NCBI GenBank assembly: GCA_035556215.1
Contig: DATMFI010000007.1
Span: forward strand, 124,001-188,000
Direction of reading: 5' to 3'
From: Palsa-892 sp035556215
Lineage (GTDB): Bacteria > Pseudomonadota > Alphaproteobacteria > Rhizobiales > Xanthobacteraceae
Length of the DNA stretch: 64,000 nt
The translations under genes were made by a program, and so were the position numbers. The notes under the pieces were generated by a model, which did no database searches, had not been told where the DNA came from, and worked only from the letters and a program-made list of their open reading frames with translations. Below, piece after piece: positions 1 to 8,470 of the stretch (position 1 is the first letter of the stretch; each line of letters opens with the position of its first letter).

Positions 1-306
1 GATGTGCCGGTGCTGCACTGGCACGGCGATGCTTTCGGCCTTGCGGAAGGCGCGGAAAACCTTGCGAAGACGCGCGTTTGCCCGCATCAAGCCTTTCGCA
101 TCGGCAAGCATGCGCTCGGCTTGCAATTTCACATCGAGGCGAGCCCGGCCAGGATCGAGCAATGGCTGATCGGCCATACGGTCGAACTCGGCAAGGCCGG
201 GATCGATCCGCGCGAGATCCGCAGGCAGACCGCGGAACTCGGCGCGCGCACGGCGCAAGCCGGGCGCAAGGTGTTCGAGGCATGGTTTGATGGAGCGTTG
301 GCGTGA
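1..306 (+). CDS. Class I glutamine amidotransferase, C-terminal part (5' end outside window)
   Basis: The open frame enters from the left edge, so the start is not visible. The 101 visible residues contain HWHGDAF and QFHIEASP. The latter carries the His-x-Glu pair that completes the Cys-His-Glu triad of class I (GMP-synthase-like) amidotransferases, which release ammonia from glutamine. The nucleophile Cys would lie upstream. The stop overlaps the murB start by four bases (GTGA), so the two are probably translationally coupled. The acceptor for the ammonia is unknown. This looks like a stand-alone GuaA-like domain of the COG0518 type, not a known cell-wall enzyme. Confidence 0.8.
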   Translation, partial: DVPVLHWHGDAFGLAEGAENLAKTRVCPHQAFRIGKHALGLQFHIEASPARIEQWLIGHTVELGKAGIDPREIRRQTAELGARTAQAGRKVFEAWFDGALA

Positions 307-1235
307 GCGATTTTCCTGACATTACGGCGCAACTTGCGAGCGCGATGCCCAAGTTGCGCGGGCGGATGATCGCCAACCAAAAACTTGCCGACATTACGTG
401 GTTCCGCGTCGGCGGCCCGGCGCAGGTGCTGTTCACGCCCGCGGATGAAGAGGACCTTGCGTATTTTCTCGCCAATCTTGCGCCGGAAATTCCGGTGACG
501 GTGATGAGCCTCGGCTCGAACTTGCTGGTGCGCGATGGCGGCGTTGAAGGCGTCGTCATTCGTCTTGCGCGCGGTTTCAATGAAGTCGCGGCCGAAGGCA
601 ATCTCGTCAAGGCCGGCACGGCGGTGCCCGATGTGAAGGTCGCGCGAGCGGCGGCGGATGCGGGCCTCGCGGGCCTCGCGTTCTATCGCGGTGTGCCGGG
701 CGCCATCGGCGGCGCGCTTCGCATGAATGCCGGCGCTTACGGCCGCGAAACGAAAGATGCGCTTCTCGAAGCACGCGCGATCGACCGCAAGGGCAAGCTT
801 CACATCCTGAAGAATGCCGACTTCGGCTACACGTACCGTCATAGCGAAGCGCCGCAGGATTTCATCTTCACGCAGGCGATCTATCGGGGCGAGCCGGGCG
901 ATCCGAAGGCGATCCATGCCGAGATGGAAGAGATCACCGAGCGGCGCGAATCCACCCAGCCGATCAAGAGCCGCACCGGCGGCTCGACGTTCAAGAATCC
1001 GCCCGGCCACAAATCCTGGCAGTTGATCGATGCCGCCGGCTGCCGCGGGCTCGTGGTCGGTGACGCGCAGGTTTCCGAATTGCACTGCAATTTCCTCATC
1101 AATCGCGGCAATGCCACCGGCGCCGATATCGAAAATCTCGGTGAGGAAGTGCGCCGCCGGGTAAAGGAAAATTCCGGCGTTCAGCTAGAATGGGAAATCG
1201 TTCGCTTGGGCAAAGCGATAGAGAAGGCAGCATGA
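303..1235 (+). CDS. murB: UDP-N-acetylenolpyruvoylglucosamine reductase MurB
   Basis: This cytoplasmic FAD enzyme reduces UDP-GlcNAc-enolpyruvate to UDP-MurNAc with NADPH, the second committed step of peptidoglycan precursor synthesis. The 310-residue protein has the N-terminal FAD_binding_4 segment (LGSNLLVRDGG near residue 65), the flavin-contacting motif PGAIGGALRMNAGAYG near residue 140, and the C-terminal GGSTFKNP, which holds the catalytic Ser. The start is GTG at 303, overlapping the previous stop. The stop overlaps the ddl ATG. Length and gene order match alphaproteobacterial division clusters. Confidence 0.96.
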   Translation: MSDFPDITAQLASAMPKLRGRMIANQKLADITWFRVGGPAQVLFTPADEEDLAYFLANLAPEIPVTVMSLGSNLLVRDGGVEGVVIRLARGFNEVAAEGNLVKAGTAVPDVKVARAAADAGLAGLAFYRGVPGAIGGALRMNAGAYGRETKDALLEARAIDRKGKLHILKNADFGYTYRHSEAPQDFIFTQAIYRGEPGDPKAIHAEMEEITERRESTQPIKSRTGGSTFKNPPGHKSWQLIDAAGCRGLVVGDAQVSELHCNFLINRGNATGADIENLGEEVRRRVKENSGVQLEWEIVRLGKAIEKAA

Positions 1236-2155
1236 GCAAGAAGCATGTCGCGGTGTTGATGGGCGGCTGGTCGGCGGAGCGCGAAGTTTCGCTTCGCTCC
1301 GGCAAGGCCTGCGGCAACGCGCTCGAGCAGGCGGGCTACAAGGTCACGTTTGTCGATGTGCAGCGCGATATCGCCGAGGTGCTGGCGAAGCTCAAGCCCG
1401 ATGTCGCCTTCAACGTGCTGCATGGCTGCCCCGGCGAGGACGGCACCATGCAAGGCATCCTCGAGGTGCTGCAGATTCCGTACACGCATTCGGGCGTGCT
1501 CGCATCGGCGCTCGCCATGGACAAGCCGCAGGCCAAGATCGTGATGGCGGCGGCCGGCGTGCCCGTCGCCAAAGGCATTACGGTTACGCGCGCGGAAGCG
1601 GCGAAGGCTCACGTCATGGAGCCGCCTTACGTCATCAAGCCGCCGGCCGAAGGCTCGAGCGTCGGCGTTTTCATCGTCACCAAGGAACACAAGCATCCGC
1701 CGCAGGAACTTTCACGCGCCGACTGGCCGCATGGCGAAATCCTGATGGTGGAACAATATGTGCCGGGGCTGGAACTCACCTGCGCGGTGATGGGCGACAA
1801 GGCTTTGGGCGTCATCGAGATCGAACCGACGACCCGTTTCTACGATTACGAGTCGAAATACGCCCCCGGCGGCTCCCGCCACATTCTCCCGGCGAGAATT
1901 TTACTAAATGTTTACCAATTGGCGCAGAAGCTGGCTCTGAAGGCGCACCACGCCCTCGGATGCCGGGGAATTAGCCGGGCGGATTTCCGCTTTGATAACC
2001 AACCCGACGGCTCGGGGGACCTCATCTGTCTCGAGGTCAACACCCAGCCAGGCATGACCGAAACGTCGCTGGTGCCTGAAATGGCCGCTTATGCCGGCCA
2101 TTCGTTCGGTGAGTTGGTGACATGGATCGTCGAGGACGCTTCGCTGAATCGTTAG
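1232..2155 (+). CDS. ddl: D-alanine--D-alanine ligase
   Basis: This ATP-grasp enzyme makes the D-Ala-D-Ala dipeptide for the peptidoglycan stem. I chose the ATG at 1232 (MSKKHVAVLMGGWSAERE), which overlaps the murB stop in an ATGA. An upstream in-frame ATG at 1190 would add 14 residues inside murB and is less likely. Visible are the N-terminal GGWSAEREVS motif, the ATP-binding loop EGSSVGV, and near the C-terminus CRGISRADFRF and EVNTQPGMT (metal and substrate ligands). The length is 307 aa. The 3' end overlaps ftsQ by 34 bases. An AT-rich patch with rare codons lies at 1896-1920. Confidence 0.96.
   Translation: MSKKHVAVLMGGWSAEREVSLRSGKACGNALEQAGYKVTFVDVQRDIAEVLAKLKPDVAFNVLHGCPGEDGTMQGILEVLQIPYTHSGVLASALAMDKPQAKIVMAAAGVPVAKGITVTRAEAAKAHVMEPPYVIKPPAEGSSVGVFIVTKEHKHPPQELSRADWPHGEILMVEQYVPGLELTCAVMGDKALGVIEIEPTTRFYDYESKYAPGGSRHILPARILLNVYQLAQKLALKAHHALGCRGISRADFRFDNQPDGSGDLICLEVNTQPGMTETSLVPEMAAYAGHSFGELVTWIVEDASLNR
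1896..1920 (+). promoter_or_regulatory. Candidate CtrA-type site inside ddl, upstream of ftsQ
   Basis: Two TTTAC half-sites start at 1900 and 1911, an 11-base period equal to the CtrA consensus TTAA-N7-TTAA, with one mismatch in each half. The surrounding codons (att tta cta aat gtt tac caa ttg) are rare in this GC-rich genome, which suggests a non-coding constraint. In Caulobacter, transcription of ftsQA is under CtrA control. Assignment here is inference from spacing, AT content and position about 210 bases before ftsQ. Confidence 0.35.
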
Positions 2156-3057
2156 ACCTCCGGCAAGCGCCGGAGGAAGGCTTCGACGCCGCTCCACCCA
2201 GCCGCTTCTCGCTTTTTCTTCGCCGCGTCTCGGTGCGCGCAAAGCAGTTTCGTTTTCTGCGCGGCACCGGAATCGTTTCCGTGATCGCGATCCTTGCCGC
2301 CGCCGGCGGTTACGGTGCGATCAAGGGCGGGCACCTCGACCGGTTTTATGTCTCGCTCCACAATGCTGCCGATCAGGCCGCGCAGGCGGTGGGGCTCGAG
2401 ACGGCGCAAGTAACCGTAACCGGCGCGAAGCGCCTCAAGCGCGCGGACGTGCTGCGCGCGGCCGGCGTTACCGAGAAATCGACGCTGTTCCTGATCGATG
2501 CCGCGAAAGCGCGCGCCGCGCTTCTGGAAAATCCGTGGATCGCGGAAGCGGAAGTGCGCAAGCTTTATCCCGATCGCCTCGAGATCAAGATCGAGGAAAA
2601 GAAGGCTTACGCGATCTGGCAGAACAAGGGCGAGTTTTCGGTGATCGCCAGGGACGGCACGGTGATCGACCAGATCGCGCCGCAGGATATCCGCAATTCC
2701 AAGATGCCGTTCGTCGTCGGCGCGGGCGCGGAGAAAAAAGCCGCCGAGCTTTATGCGCTGCTTGCGCGCTTTCCGTCGGTCAAATCCGAAGTCGCGGCGG
2801 CCGTGATGGTCGGCGAGCGGCGCTGGAATCTGCGGCTCAAGAGCGGGCTCGATATTCGCCTGCCCGGCGAGAATGCCGATGTCGCGCTTCTTCGCCTCGT
2901 CGCGCTCGATCGCGAGGACAAAATTCTGACGCGCGATATCACCGTGGTCGATTTGCGCGAGCCGGATCGCGTGACCGTGCGGTTATCGGATGAAGCAAAG
3001 GCCGCGCGCGATGCGGCGTTCAAGGACATGAAGAAGAAAAAGGGCAAGGACACATGA
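2122..3057 (+). CDS. ftsQ: Cell division protein FtsQ
   Basis: FtsQ is the bitopic inner-membrane divisome protein that links FtsA/FtsZ-dependent assembly to the FtsB-FtsL complex. The 311-residue protein has a basic cytoplasmic tail, one membrane segment at about residues 49-67, a periplasmic POTRA domain beginning near VTVTGAKRLKRADVLRAAG, and a beta domain ending with a Lys-rich tail. The ATG at 2122 lies 34 bases inside ddl and the stop overlaps the ftsA ATG, so ddl, ftsQ and ftsA are tightly coupled. Confidence 0.95.
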   Translation: MDRRGRFAESLDLRQAPEEGFDAAPPSRFSLFLRRVSVRAKQFRFLRGTGIVSVIAILAAAGGYGAIKGGHLDRFYVSLHNAADQAAQAVGLETAQVTVTGAKRLKRADVLRAAGVTEKSTLFLIDAAKARAALLENPWIAEAEVRKLYPDRLEIKIEEKKAYAIWQNKGEFSVIARDGTVIDQIAPQDIRNSKMPFVVGAGAEKKAAELYALLARFPSVKSEVAAAVMVGERRWNLRLKSGLDIRLPGENADVALLRLVALDREDKILTRDITVVDLREPDRVTVRLSDEAKAARDAAFKDMKKKKGKDT

Positions 3058-4364
3058 GCGCGCTGTCTCGCGGCCTTGCGCCTCGCATGAATCCGTTGTC
3101 GCCGAAACGCTCGGCGACGATCGCCGTTCTCGATATCGGCACACGCAAGGTCACTTGCGCGATCGCGCGGCTCAAGCCGTTGCGGGGCGAGGTGATCGAC
3201 GGCCGCAGCCATTCGATCGACGTCCTCGGCCTCGGCCAGGTGCGCGCGAACGGCATCAAGGCCGGCGCTGTCGCGGATCTTGCGCGCGCCGAGGAGAGCG
3301 TGCGCCAGGCGGTTTCGCTCGCCGAGCAAATGGCGGGTGTTGAGATCGCGTCGGTCGTGCTCGCGCTTTCGGGCGGCCGTATCGGCGGCGAATCTTTTTC
3401 GGCGTCCGTGCAGTTGAACGGTCCCTCGGTCGAGCAGCATGACATCGCGCAGGTGCTTGACGCGGCGAGCCTGCATTCGATCCGCGACGGCCGCGCCGTG
3501 CTGCATTCGCTGCCGGTCAATTATGCGCTCGACGGCAATCGCGGCATCCGCGAGCCGCGCGGCATGCTCGCGAACGATCTTGCCGTCGATCTTCACGTCG
3601 TCACCGCCGATCTGCCGGCGCTGCGCAATCTCGTGCTGTGCGTCGAGCGTTGCCATCTCACCGTGGAAGGCGTGGTCGCCGCGCCTTACGCCGCGGGCCT
3701 CTCCGTGCTCACCGGCGATGAAGCCGAGCTTGGCGCGACGGTGATCGAATTCGGTGCGGGAACGACGACGCTCGCGGCGTTTGTCGGCGGGCACTGTGTG
3801 CATGTCGATGGCATCGCGCTCGGCGGCCAGCACATCACCACCGATCTCGCGCGCGGGCTTTCGCTGCGTCTTTCCGATGCCGAGCGGCTGAAAATTCTGC
3901 ATGGCAGCGTCATCGGTTACACCTCCGACGACCACGACATGATTTCGGTGCCTGCGTTCGAAGGCGATATCGAAGCGCCCGACGCGGTGGCGCGTTCGCG
4001 CATCGTCGCGGTGACGCGGCCGCGCGCCGAAGAAATTCTCGAGCTTCTGCGGGAGCGCATGAAGGAGGCCGGCGTGTTCGGCGAACCGAGCCGCCAGATC
4101 GTACTGACCGGCGCGGGCGCCGAGCTTACGGGCCTTGCCGATCTGGTCAGCCGCATGTTCGGGCGCACCGCCCGCATCGGACGGCCGTTCGGAGTCTCGG
4201 GACTGAAGGATTGGGATGCCGGCCCCGGCTTCGCGGTCGCGGCGGGTCTCCTGGTCTATCCACAATATGCCGATCGCGAACATTTCGAGCCGCGCCGCAG
4301 ACGGGCCGGCGAGCCGGGCGGGTACTTCATTCAGATGGGGCGCTGGCTAAGAGAAAGCTTTTGA
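3054..4364 (+). CDS. ftsA: Cell division protein FtsA
   Basis: FtsA is an actin-like ATPase that anchors FtsZ filaments to the membrane. The 436-residue product begins, after a short extension, with IAVLDIGTRKVTCAIA, the phosphate-1 motif of the actin/Hsp70 fold. It has an SHS2 (1C) region including IASVVLALSGGRIGG, the phosphate-2-like ATVIEFGAGTTTLAAF, and an adenosine motif ending in VLTGAGAELTGL. The C-terminus (MGRWLRESF) is an amphipathic helix typical of the FtsA membrane-targeting sequence. The ATG overlaps the ftsQ stop. Confidence 0.95.
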   Translation: MSALSRGLAPRMNPLSPKRSATIAVLDIGTRKVTCAIARLKPLRGEVIDGRSHSIDVLGLGQVRANGIKAGAVADLARAEESVRQAVSLAEQMAGVEIASVVLALSGGRIGGESFSASVQLNGPSVEQHDIAQVLDAASLHSIRDGRAVLHSLPVNYALDGNRGIREPRGMLANDLAVDLHVVTADLPALRNLVLCVERCHLTVEGVVAAPYAAGLSVLTGDEAELGATVIEFGAGTTTLAAFVGGHCVHVDGIALGGQHITTDLARGLSLRLSDAERLKILHGSVIGYTSDDHDMISVPAFEGDIEAPDAVARSRIVAVTRPRAEEILELLRERMKEAGVFGEPSRQIVLTGAGAELTGLADLVSRMFGRTARIGRPFGVSGLKDWDAGPGFAVAAGLLVYPQYADREHFEPRRRRAGEPGGYFIQMGRWLRESF

Positions 4365-4379
4365 ATGTTCGCGAATTGT

Positions 4380-4404
4380 GATTCAAACAACACTGATGTG
4401 AGTC
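4380..4404 (+). promoter_or_regulatory. Two GANTC (CcrM methylation) sites in the ftsZ upstream region
   Basis: GATTC at 4380 and GAGTC at 4400 lie in the 90-base gap before ftsZ. CcrM methylates GANTC in alphaproteobacteria and is known to influence ftsZ transcription in Caulobacter. The sites are directly visible. A regulatory role here is inference. Confidence 0.35.
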
Positions 4405-4454
4405 GGCATCGGTGGGCGTAATCAAGGGGCGATATCGCCCAAGGGGTGACGACA

Positions 4455-6155
4455 ATGACGATCAATCTTCAAATGCCTGATATCCGCGAACTCAAGCCTC
4501 ATATCGCGGTCTTCGGAGTGGGCGGCGCAGGCGGCAACGCCGTCAACAACATGATCACGTCGGGCCTGTCGGGCTGCGACTTCGTGGTCGCCAATACCGA
4601 CGCGCAAGCGCTGGCTTCATCCAAGGCGAAGCGGGTCATCCAGCTCGGAATCGAATCAACTCAAGGACTTGGCGCCGGTTCGCACCCCGAAGTGGGTAAG
4701 GCAGCCGCCGAAGAGGCGATCGACGAGCTGCGCGATCACCTTTCGGGCGCGCATATGGCCTTCATCACCGCCGGCATGGGCGGCGGCACCGGTACCGGGG
4801 CGGCCCCGGTCATCGCCCGGGTTTCCAAGGAAATGGGCCTTCTCACGGTCGGCGTCGTCACCAAGCCGTTCCAGTTCGAGGGCCAGCGCCGGATGCGGCT
4901 TGCCGAGGCCGGCATCGAGGAGCTTTCAAAGTACGTCGATACCCTGATCGTCATTCCGAATCAGAACCTGTTCCGGGTCGCCAACGAAAAGACCACTTTC
5001 GCCGACGCCTTCGCGATGGCCGATCAGGTGCTCTATTCGGGCGTCGCCTGCATCACCGATCTGATGGTCAAGGAAGGCCTCATCAACCTCGACTTCGCTG
5101 ACGTCCGCGCCGTGATGCGCGAGATGGGCAAGGCGATGATGGGCACGGGCGAGGCTTCCGGCGAGCGCCGGGCGGTCACCGCCGCCGAGGCGGCGATCTC
5201 CAACCCGCTGCTCGACGAAGTCTCCATGCGCGGTGCGCGCGGCCTGCTGATCTCGATCACCGGCGGCAAGGACCTGACGCTGTACGAAGTGGACGAGGCC
5301 GCGACCCGCATTCGCGAGGAAGTCGACCCCGACGCCAACATCATTCTGGGCGCGACCTTCGACCAGAGCCTCGAGGGCCTGGTGCGCGTCTCGGTCGTGG
5401 CGACCGGCATCGAGCCGATCCCGACCCCGACGGCGCTCTCGAATGCCGCCGAGCGCAACTTTGCCGCCCGCATGCGGGCGATCGAGGCGGGCGAGCGCGA
5501 CCCGATCCGCCCGATGACCCGCGAGACCATCCCGCACATCACAACCGACGAGCCGGTGGATGACGAGCAGGGAGCGACGCTTCAGCCCGAAGCGGTGATC
5601 GACGAGGTGACCTTCCGGCCGATGGCGCCGCGTCCGTCGCTGTTCCAGCCGATCCAGCAGGAAGAAGCGCGCGCCGAGGAGCCGGCCGACGAGCCGCTCA
5701 AGCCCTTCATCCCGCCGCAGGCCGAGCGCCCGGAACGTCCCGTGCGCTCCCCGCGCATGCCGCGGATCGACGAATTCCCGATGCCCGCGCAGAACGAGAT
5801 GCGGGCGCATCGGGGTGAGGCGCCCGAGAACGCGGCGCTCGAAACCAAGCGCATGACGCTCCTCCAGCGCCTCGCCAATATCGGCATGGGCGTGAAGGCC
5901 CAGCCCGAAGAGAAGGCGCCGGCCGAGAAGAGCAACGAACTGCCGTCCTTCCTGAAATCCCGCGATACGTCGTCGCAGGAAAAATCTGCCGTGAAGTCGA
6001 ATGACCGCAGGCCGACCGAAGAGGTATCGGAATACTTTAAGCGTCCGGCCTCGACGCGGGCCCCGGTGGCGGATGCATCCACGCGCCCGGCACCGACGCG
6101 GAGTGAGGAAGACGAGCTGGAAATTCCGGCCTTCCTCCGCCGCCAGGCGAACTAG
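4455..6155 (+). CDS. ftsZ: Cell division protein FtsZ
   Basis: FtsZ is the tubulin-like GTPase that forms the cytokinetic ring. I chose the ATG at 4455, eight bases after AAGGGG; a GTG at 4446 is also in frame. The N-terminus has IAVFGVGGAGGNAVNNM, and the tubulin signature GGGTGTGAAPVIA follows near residue 105. The GTPase and C-terminal subdomains are followed by a long acidic/proline-rich linker from about residue 325. The C-terminal peptide LEIPAFLRRQAN binds FtsA and other partners. At 566 aa it is long because of the linker, as usual in Rhizobiales. Confidence 0.97.
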   Translation: MTINLQMPDIRELKPHIAVFGVGGAGGNAVNNMITSGLSGCDFVVANTDAQALASSKAKRVIQLGIESTQGLGAGSHPEVGKAAAEEAIDELRDHLSGAHMAFITAGMGGGTGTGAAPVIARVSKEMGLLTVGVVTKPFQFEGQRRMRLAEAGIEELSKYVDTLIVIPNQNLFRVANEKTTFADAFAMADQVLYSGVACITDLMVKEGLINLDFADVRAVMREMGKAMMGTGEASGERRAVTAAEAAISNPLLDEVSMRGARGLLISITGGKDLTLYEVDEAATRIREEVDPDANIILGATFDQSLEGLVRVSVVATGIEPIPTPTALSNAAERNFAARMRAIEAGERDPIRPMTRETIPHITTDEPVDDEQGATLQPEAVIDEVTFRPMAPRPSLFQPIQQEEARAEEPADEPLKPFIPPQAERPERPVRSPRMPRIDEFPMPAQNEMRAHRGEAPENAALETKRMTLLQRLANIGMGVKAQPEEKAPAEKSNELPSFLKSRDTSSQEKSAVKSNDRRPTEEVSEYFKRPASTRAPVADASTRPAPTRSEEDELEIPAFLRRQAN

Positions 6156-6201
6156 GGCGGATTCCTCTAGCGAATCAATCAACTAACCAAAGTCTCTGAA
6201 G

Positions 6202-6229
6202 ACGCCCGGAAACGCTCCGGGCGTTTTCG
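6202..6229 (+). terminator. Intrinsic terminator after ftsZ
   Basis: A perfect 9-base stem (ACGCCCGGA / TCCGGGCGT) with a 5-base loop ends at 6224 and is followed by TTTCGTTT. It lies 47 bases after the ftsZ stop and should separate the division operon from lpxC. Confidence 0.8.
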
Positions 6230-6480
6230 TTTGTGGATAGCGTGCACTTCCCGTGCCGGGTGCCGGAACTTCACAAATCGCCCATGTTTCGGGGCTTTCT
6301 AATGATGGCGAGAACCCGGCAGCAACCCGCCAAAAGCGGGTAACAAATGGTAAAAAACCGTGACTTGCCGCTGGGAGATCGAGGTTTATCGTGCATTCCA
6401 GCTTCTGGGGCGGGGTGCCCTTTGGGCAAGCCTTGGGGCGAACCACCGGCGACGGGCCGTGGTTTTCAAGACGGTGGGGA
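6230..6480 (+). other. Intergenic leader upstream of lpxC
   Basis: About 250 bases between the ftsZ terminator and the lpxC start carry no convincing gene. A small perfect hairpin (ACCCGC-CAAAA-GCGGGT) is at 6325-6341. An in-frame ATG at 6391 would give an atypical extension and is not preferred. The lpxC promoter must lie here, but I cannot fix it from sequence. Confidence 0.5.
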
Positions 6481-7419
6481 ATGCGGGCGAACTTCCAGAC
6501 GACTCTGGCCGAGCGTGTCGATCTCATGGGCCGCGGTGTCCATGGCGGTGCCGAATCGCGCGTTTCGCTGCTTCCGGCCGAACCGAACACCGGCATCGTC
6601 TTCGTAAAGGCGGGCGCGGCTCGCAGCCAGCGTATCAAGCTTTCCCCCGAAGCCGTCCGTAATACCGATTTCGCGACCGTGCTCGGCGACGAGAACGGCA
6701 CGCTTTGCTCGACGGTCGAGCATCTCCTGGCCACTTTCGTCGGCCTCGGCATCGATAACGTCGTGGTTGAGGTCGAAGGCGGCGAGGTTCCCATTTTCGA
6801 CGGCAGCGCGCTCGCCTTCATCGAGGCGATCGAGGCGGTGGGCATCGAGCACCAGGAGGCGCCGCGCCGCTATCTCAAGGTTTTGAAGCCGATCCGCGTC
6901 GCCCAGGGCCGCGCGAGCGGCGAATTGCTCCCCTATGACGCCGGTTTCCGCGTCGAGGTCGAAATCGATTTCGATCACGCGCTGATCGGCCATCAGCGCT
7001 ATGCCGCGACCCTGTCGCCGGACACTTTCCGGCAGGATCTCGCCCCGGCACGCACCTTCGGTTTCATGAGCGATGTCGCTAAACTCTGGAGCGCGGGCTA
7101 CGCCCTCGGCGCTTCGCTCGAAAACACCGTTTGCCTCGGCGAAGACCGTGTCCTCAATCCGGGCGGCCTGCGCTTCTCCGATGAATTCGTGCGTCACAAG
7201 GCGCTCGACGCCGTCGGCGACCTCGCCCTTGCAGGCCTGCCGATCCTCGGCCGCTATCACTCGGTTTGCGGCGGCCACAAGCTGAATGCCGCTGTCGTCG
7301 CGGCGCTTACCGCCGACCGTTCCGCCTGGACGGTGGTGGAGGCTCCGAAGGCCCGCGCCCGCGGCCAGGCCGAACTGGGCGTGCCGGTGGCAGTGCCGGC
7401 CTACCGGGCAGAATCCTGA
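6481..7419 (+). CDS. lpxC: UDP-3-O-acyl-N-acetylglucosamine deacetylase LpxC
   Basis: This cytoplasmic zinc amidase performs the committed step of lipid A synthesis. The start chosen is the ATG at 6481, because the family begins with QTTL..V...G.G.HGG as seen here (residues 5-22). Zinc and catalytic motifs are present: STVEHLLA (first His ligand), HKALDAVGDLALAG (His and Asp ligands) and a C-terminal HSVCGGHKLN with the catalytic His. The length is 312 aa, normal for the family. It stands between division and outer-membrane assembly genes, as in other alphaproteobacteria. Confidence 0.96.
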   Translation: MRANFQTTLAERVDLMGRGVHGGAESRVSLLPAEPNTGIVFVKAGAARSQRIKLSPEAVRNTDFATVLGDENGTLCSTVEHLLATFVGLGIDNVVVEVEGGEVPIFDGSALAFIEAIEAVGIEHQEAPRRYLKVLKPIRVAQGRASGELLPYDAGFRVEVEIDFDHALIGHQRYAATLSPDTFRQDLAPARTFGFMSDVAKLWSAGYALGASLENTVCLGEDRVLNPGGLRFSDEFVRHKALDAVGDLALAGLPILGRYHSVCGGHKLNAAVVAALTADRSAWTVVEAPKARARGQAELGVPVAVPAYRAES

Positions 7420-7466
7420 TTTCTCCGGATTTACGTTAATCTAGACGCCACAATCGGGTCCGAATC

Positions 7467-7491
7467 CCTCGCTACGCGGTAGCGGGGTCTT
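7467..7491 (+). terminator. Weak hairpin after lpxC
   Basis: A stem of about nine pairs with one wobble and a GCG loop ends at 7487 and is followed only by TCTTC. It may attenuate read-through from lpxC to bamD. The T-tract is poor. Confidence 0.35.
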
Positions 7492-7556
7492 CGCATTACA
7501 GGTATGGAAGCGCCGCCGCTTCAATGCGGCCAACGCGGAGACGGGTGTTGCGTTCG

Positions 7557-8411
7557 ATGGGATCTAACAATCGCAGTTCCGGCCGGTCGCGGATTGTCCG
7601 TTTGTTCGCGCTGCTTCTTGCCGCTGGCTGGCTCGCGGCATGCTCGACCGTCGACAAGAACGCAATTCCCGCCGACGAGCCGGCCGACGTCCTCTACAAT
7701 CAGGGCCTGACGCTGCTCAACAAGAACGAGTATGCCGACGCCGCGAAGAAATTCGCCGAGGTCGATCGCCAGCATCCCTATTCGGAGTGGGGGCGCAAGT
7801 CGCTCCTGATGATGACCTACACCTATTACGCCGGCGGGCAGTTCGACGAGGCGATCATCGCCGCCAAGCGCTACATCTCGCTGCATCCGGGCAATCAGGA
7901 TACGGCCTATGCGCAGTATCTGATGGCGTCGGCCTATTTCGACCAGATCCCCGACGTGAACCGCGACCAGGCGCGCACCCGCAAGGCGGTCGATGCGCTG
8001 CAGGAGGTCGTCCGCAAGTTCCCCGATACGGAATACGCCGAGAGCGCCAAGCAGAAAATTCAGGTCGCGCGCGACAATCTCGCCGGCAAGGAAATGACGA
8101 TCGGCCGCTATTACATGGAGCGGCGCAACTTTATCGGCGCGATCAACCGCTTCAAGACGGTCGTGACGCAATACCAGACGACGCGCCACGTCGAGGAAGC
8201 CCTGATGCGGCTCGCCGAGTGCTACATGGCGCTCGGCATCACGGGCGAAGCCCAGACGGCGGCGGCCGTGCTCGGCCACAACTTCCCGAACAGCCCCTGG
8301 TACCAGGACGCCTACAAGCTCGTGGTGTCCGGCGGCAGCGAGCCGCGCGAAAACAAAGATTCGTGGATATCCAAGCTCTTCAAGGGCGAGAAGACCGGCA
8401 AGGACGCCTGA
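7557..8411 (+). CDS. bamD: Outer membrane assembly lipoprotein BamD (ComL)
   Basis: BamD is the essential periplasmic lipoprotein of the BAM complex that inserts beta-barrel proteins. With the ATG at 7557 the protein has 284 residues: basic n-region, hydrophobic stretch and lipobox LAAC with the lipidated Cys at residue 29, followed by TPR repeats (for example ADVLYNQGLTLLNKNEYADAAKKF). An in-frame ATG at 7524 would add 11 residues, and neither start has a clear Shine-Dalgarno sequence. The position between lpxC and recN is conserved. Confidence 0.93.
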   Translation: MGSNNRSSGRSRIVRLFALLLAAGWLAACSTVDKNAIPADEPADVLYNQGLTLLNKNEYADAAKKFAEVDRQHPYSEWGRKSLLMMTYTYYAGGQFDEAIIAAKRYISLHPGNQDTAYAQYLMASAYFDQIPDVNRDQARTRKAVDALQEVVRKFPDTEYAESAKQKIQVARDNLAGKEMTIGRYYMERRNFIGAINRFKTVVTQYQTTRHVEEALMRLAECYMALGITGEAQTAAAVLGHNFPNSPWYQDAYKLVVSGGSEPRENKDSWISKLFKGEKTGKDA

Positions 8412-8470
8412 GCAGCCCGCCAGAACCGCTTGCTAGGACCGGCGGCTCCTGAGATAGACTCGAGCGATTC

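Noticed and set aside
2751..4283. Long reverse-strand frame of 510 codons opposite ftsQ/ftsA
   Set aside because: It lies fully antisense to certain genes, has low-complexity Arg-rich sequence and no known domain; a by-product of high GC.
6391..6480. Upstream start for lpxC
   Set aside because: The added 30 residues do not match the LpxC N-terminus, which starts at 6481.
7455..7490. GGTCCGAATCCC followed by a hairpin, resembling a T-arm
   Set aside because: No acceptor, D or anticodon arms can be built around it; a weak terminator is more likely.
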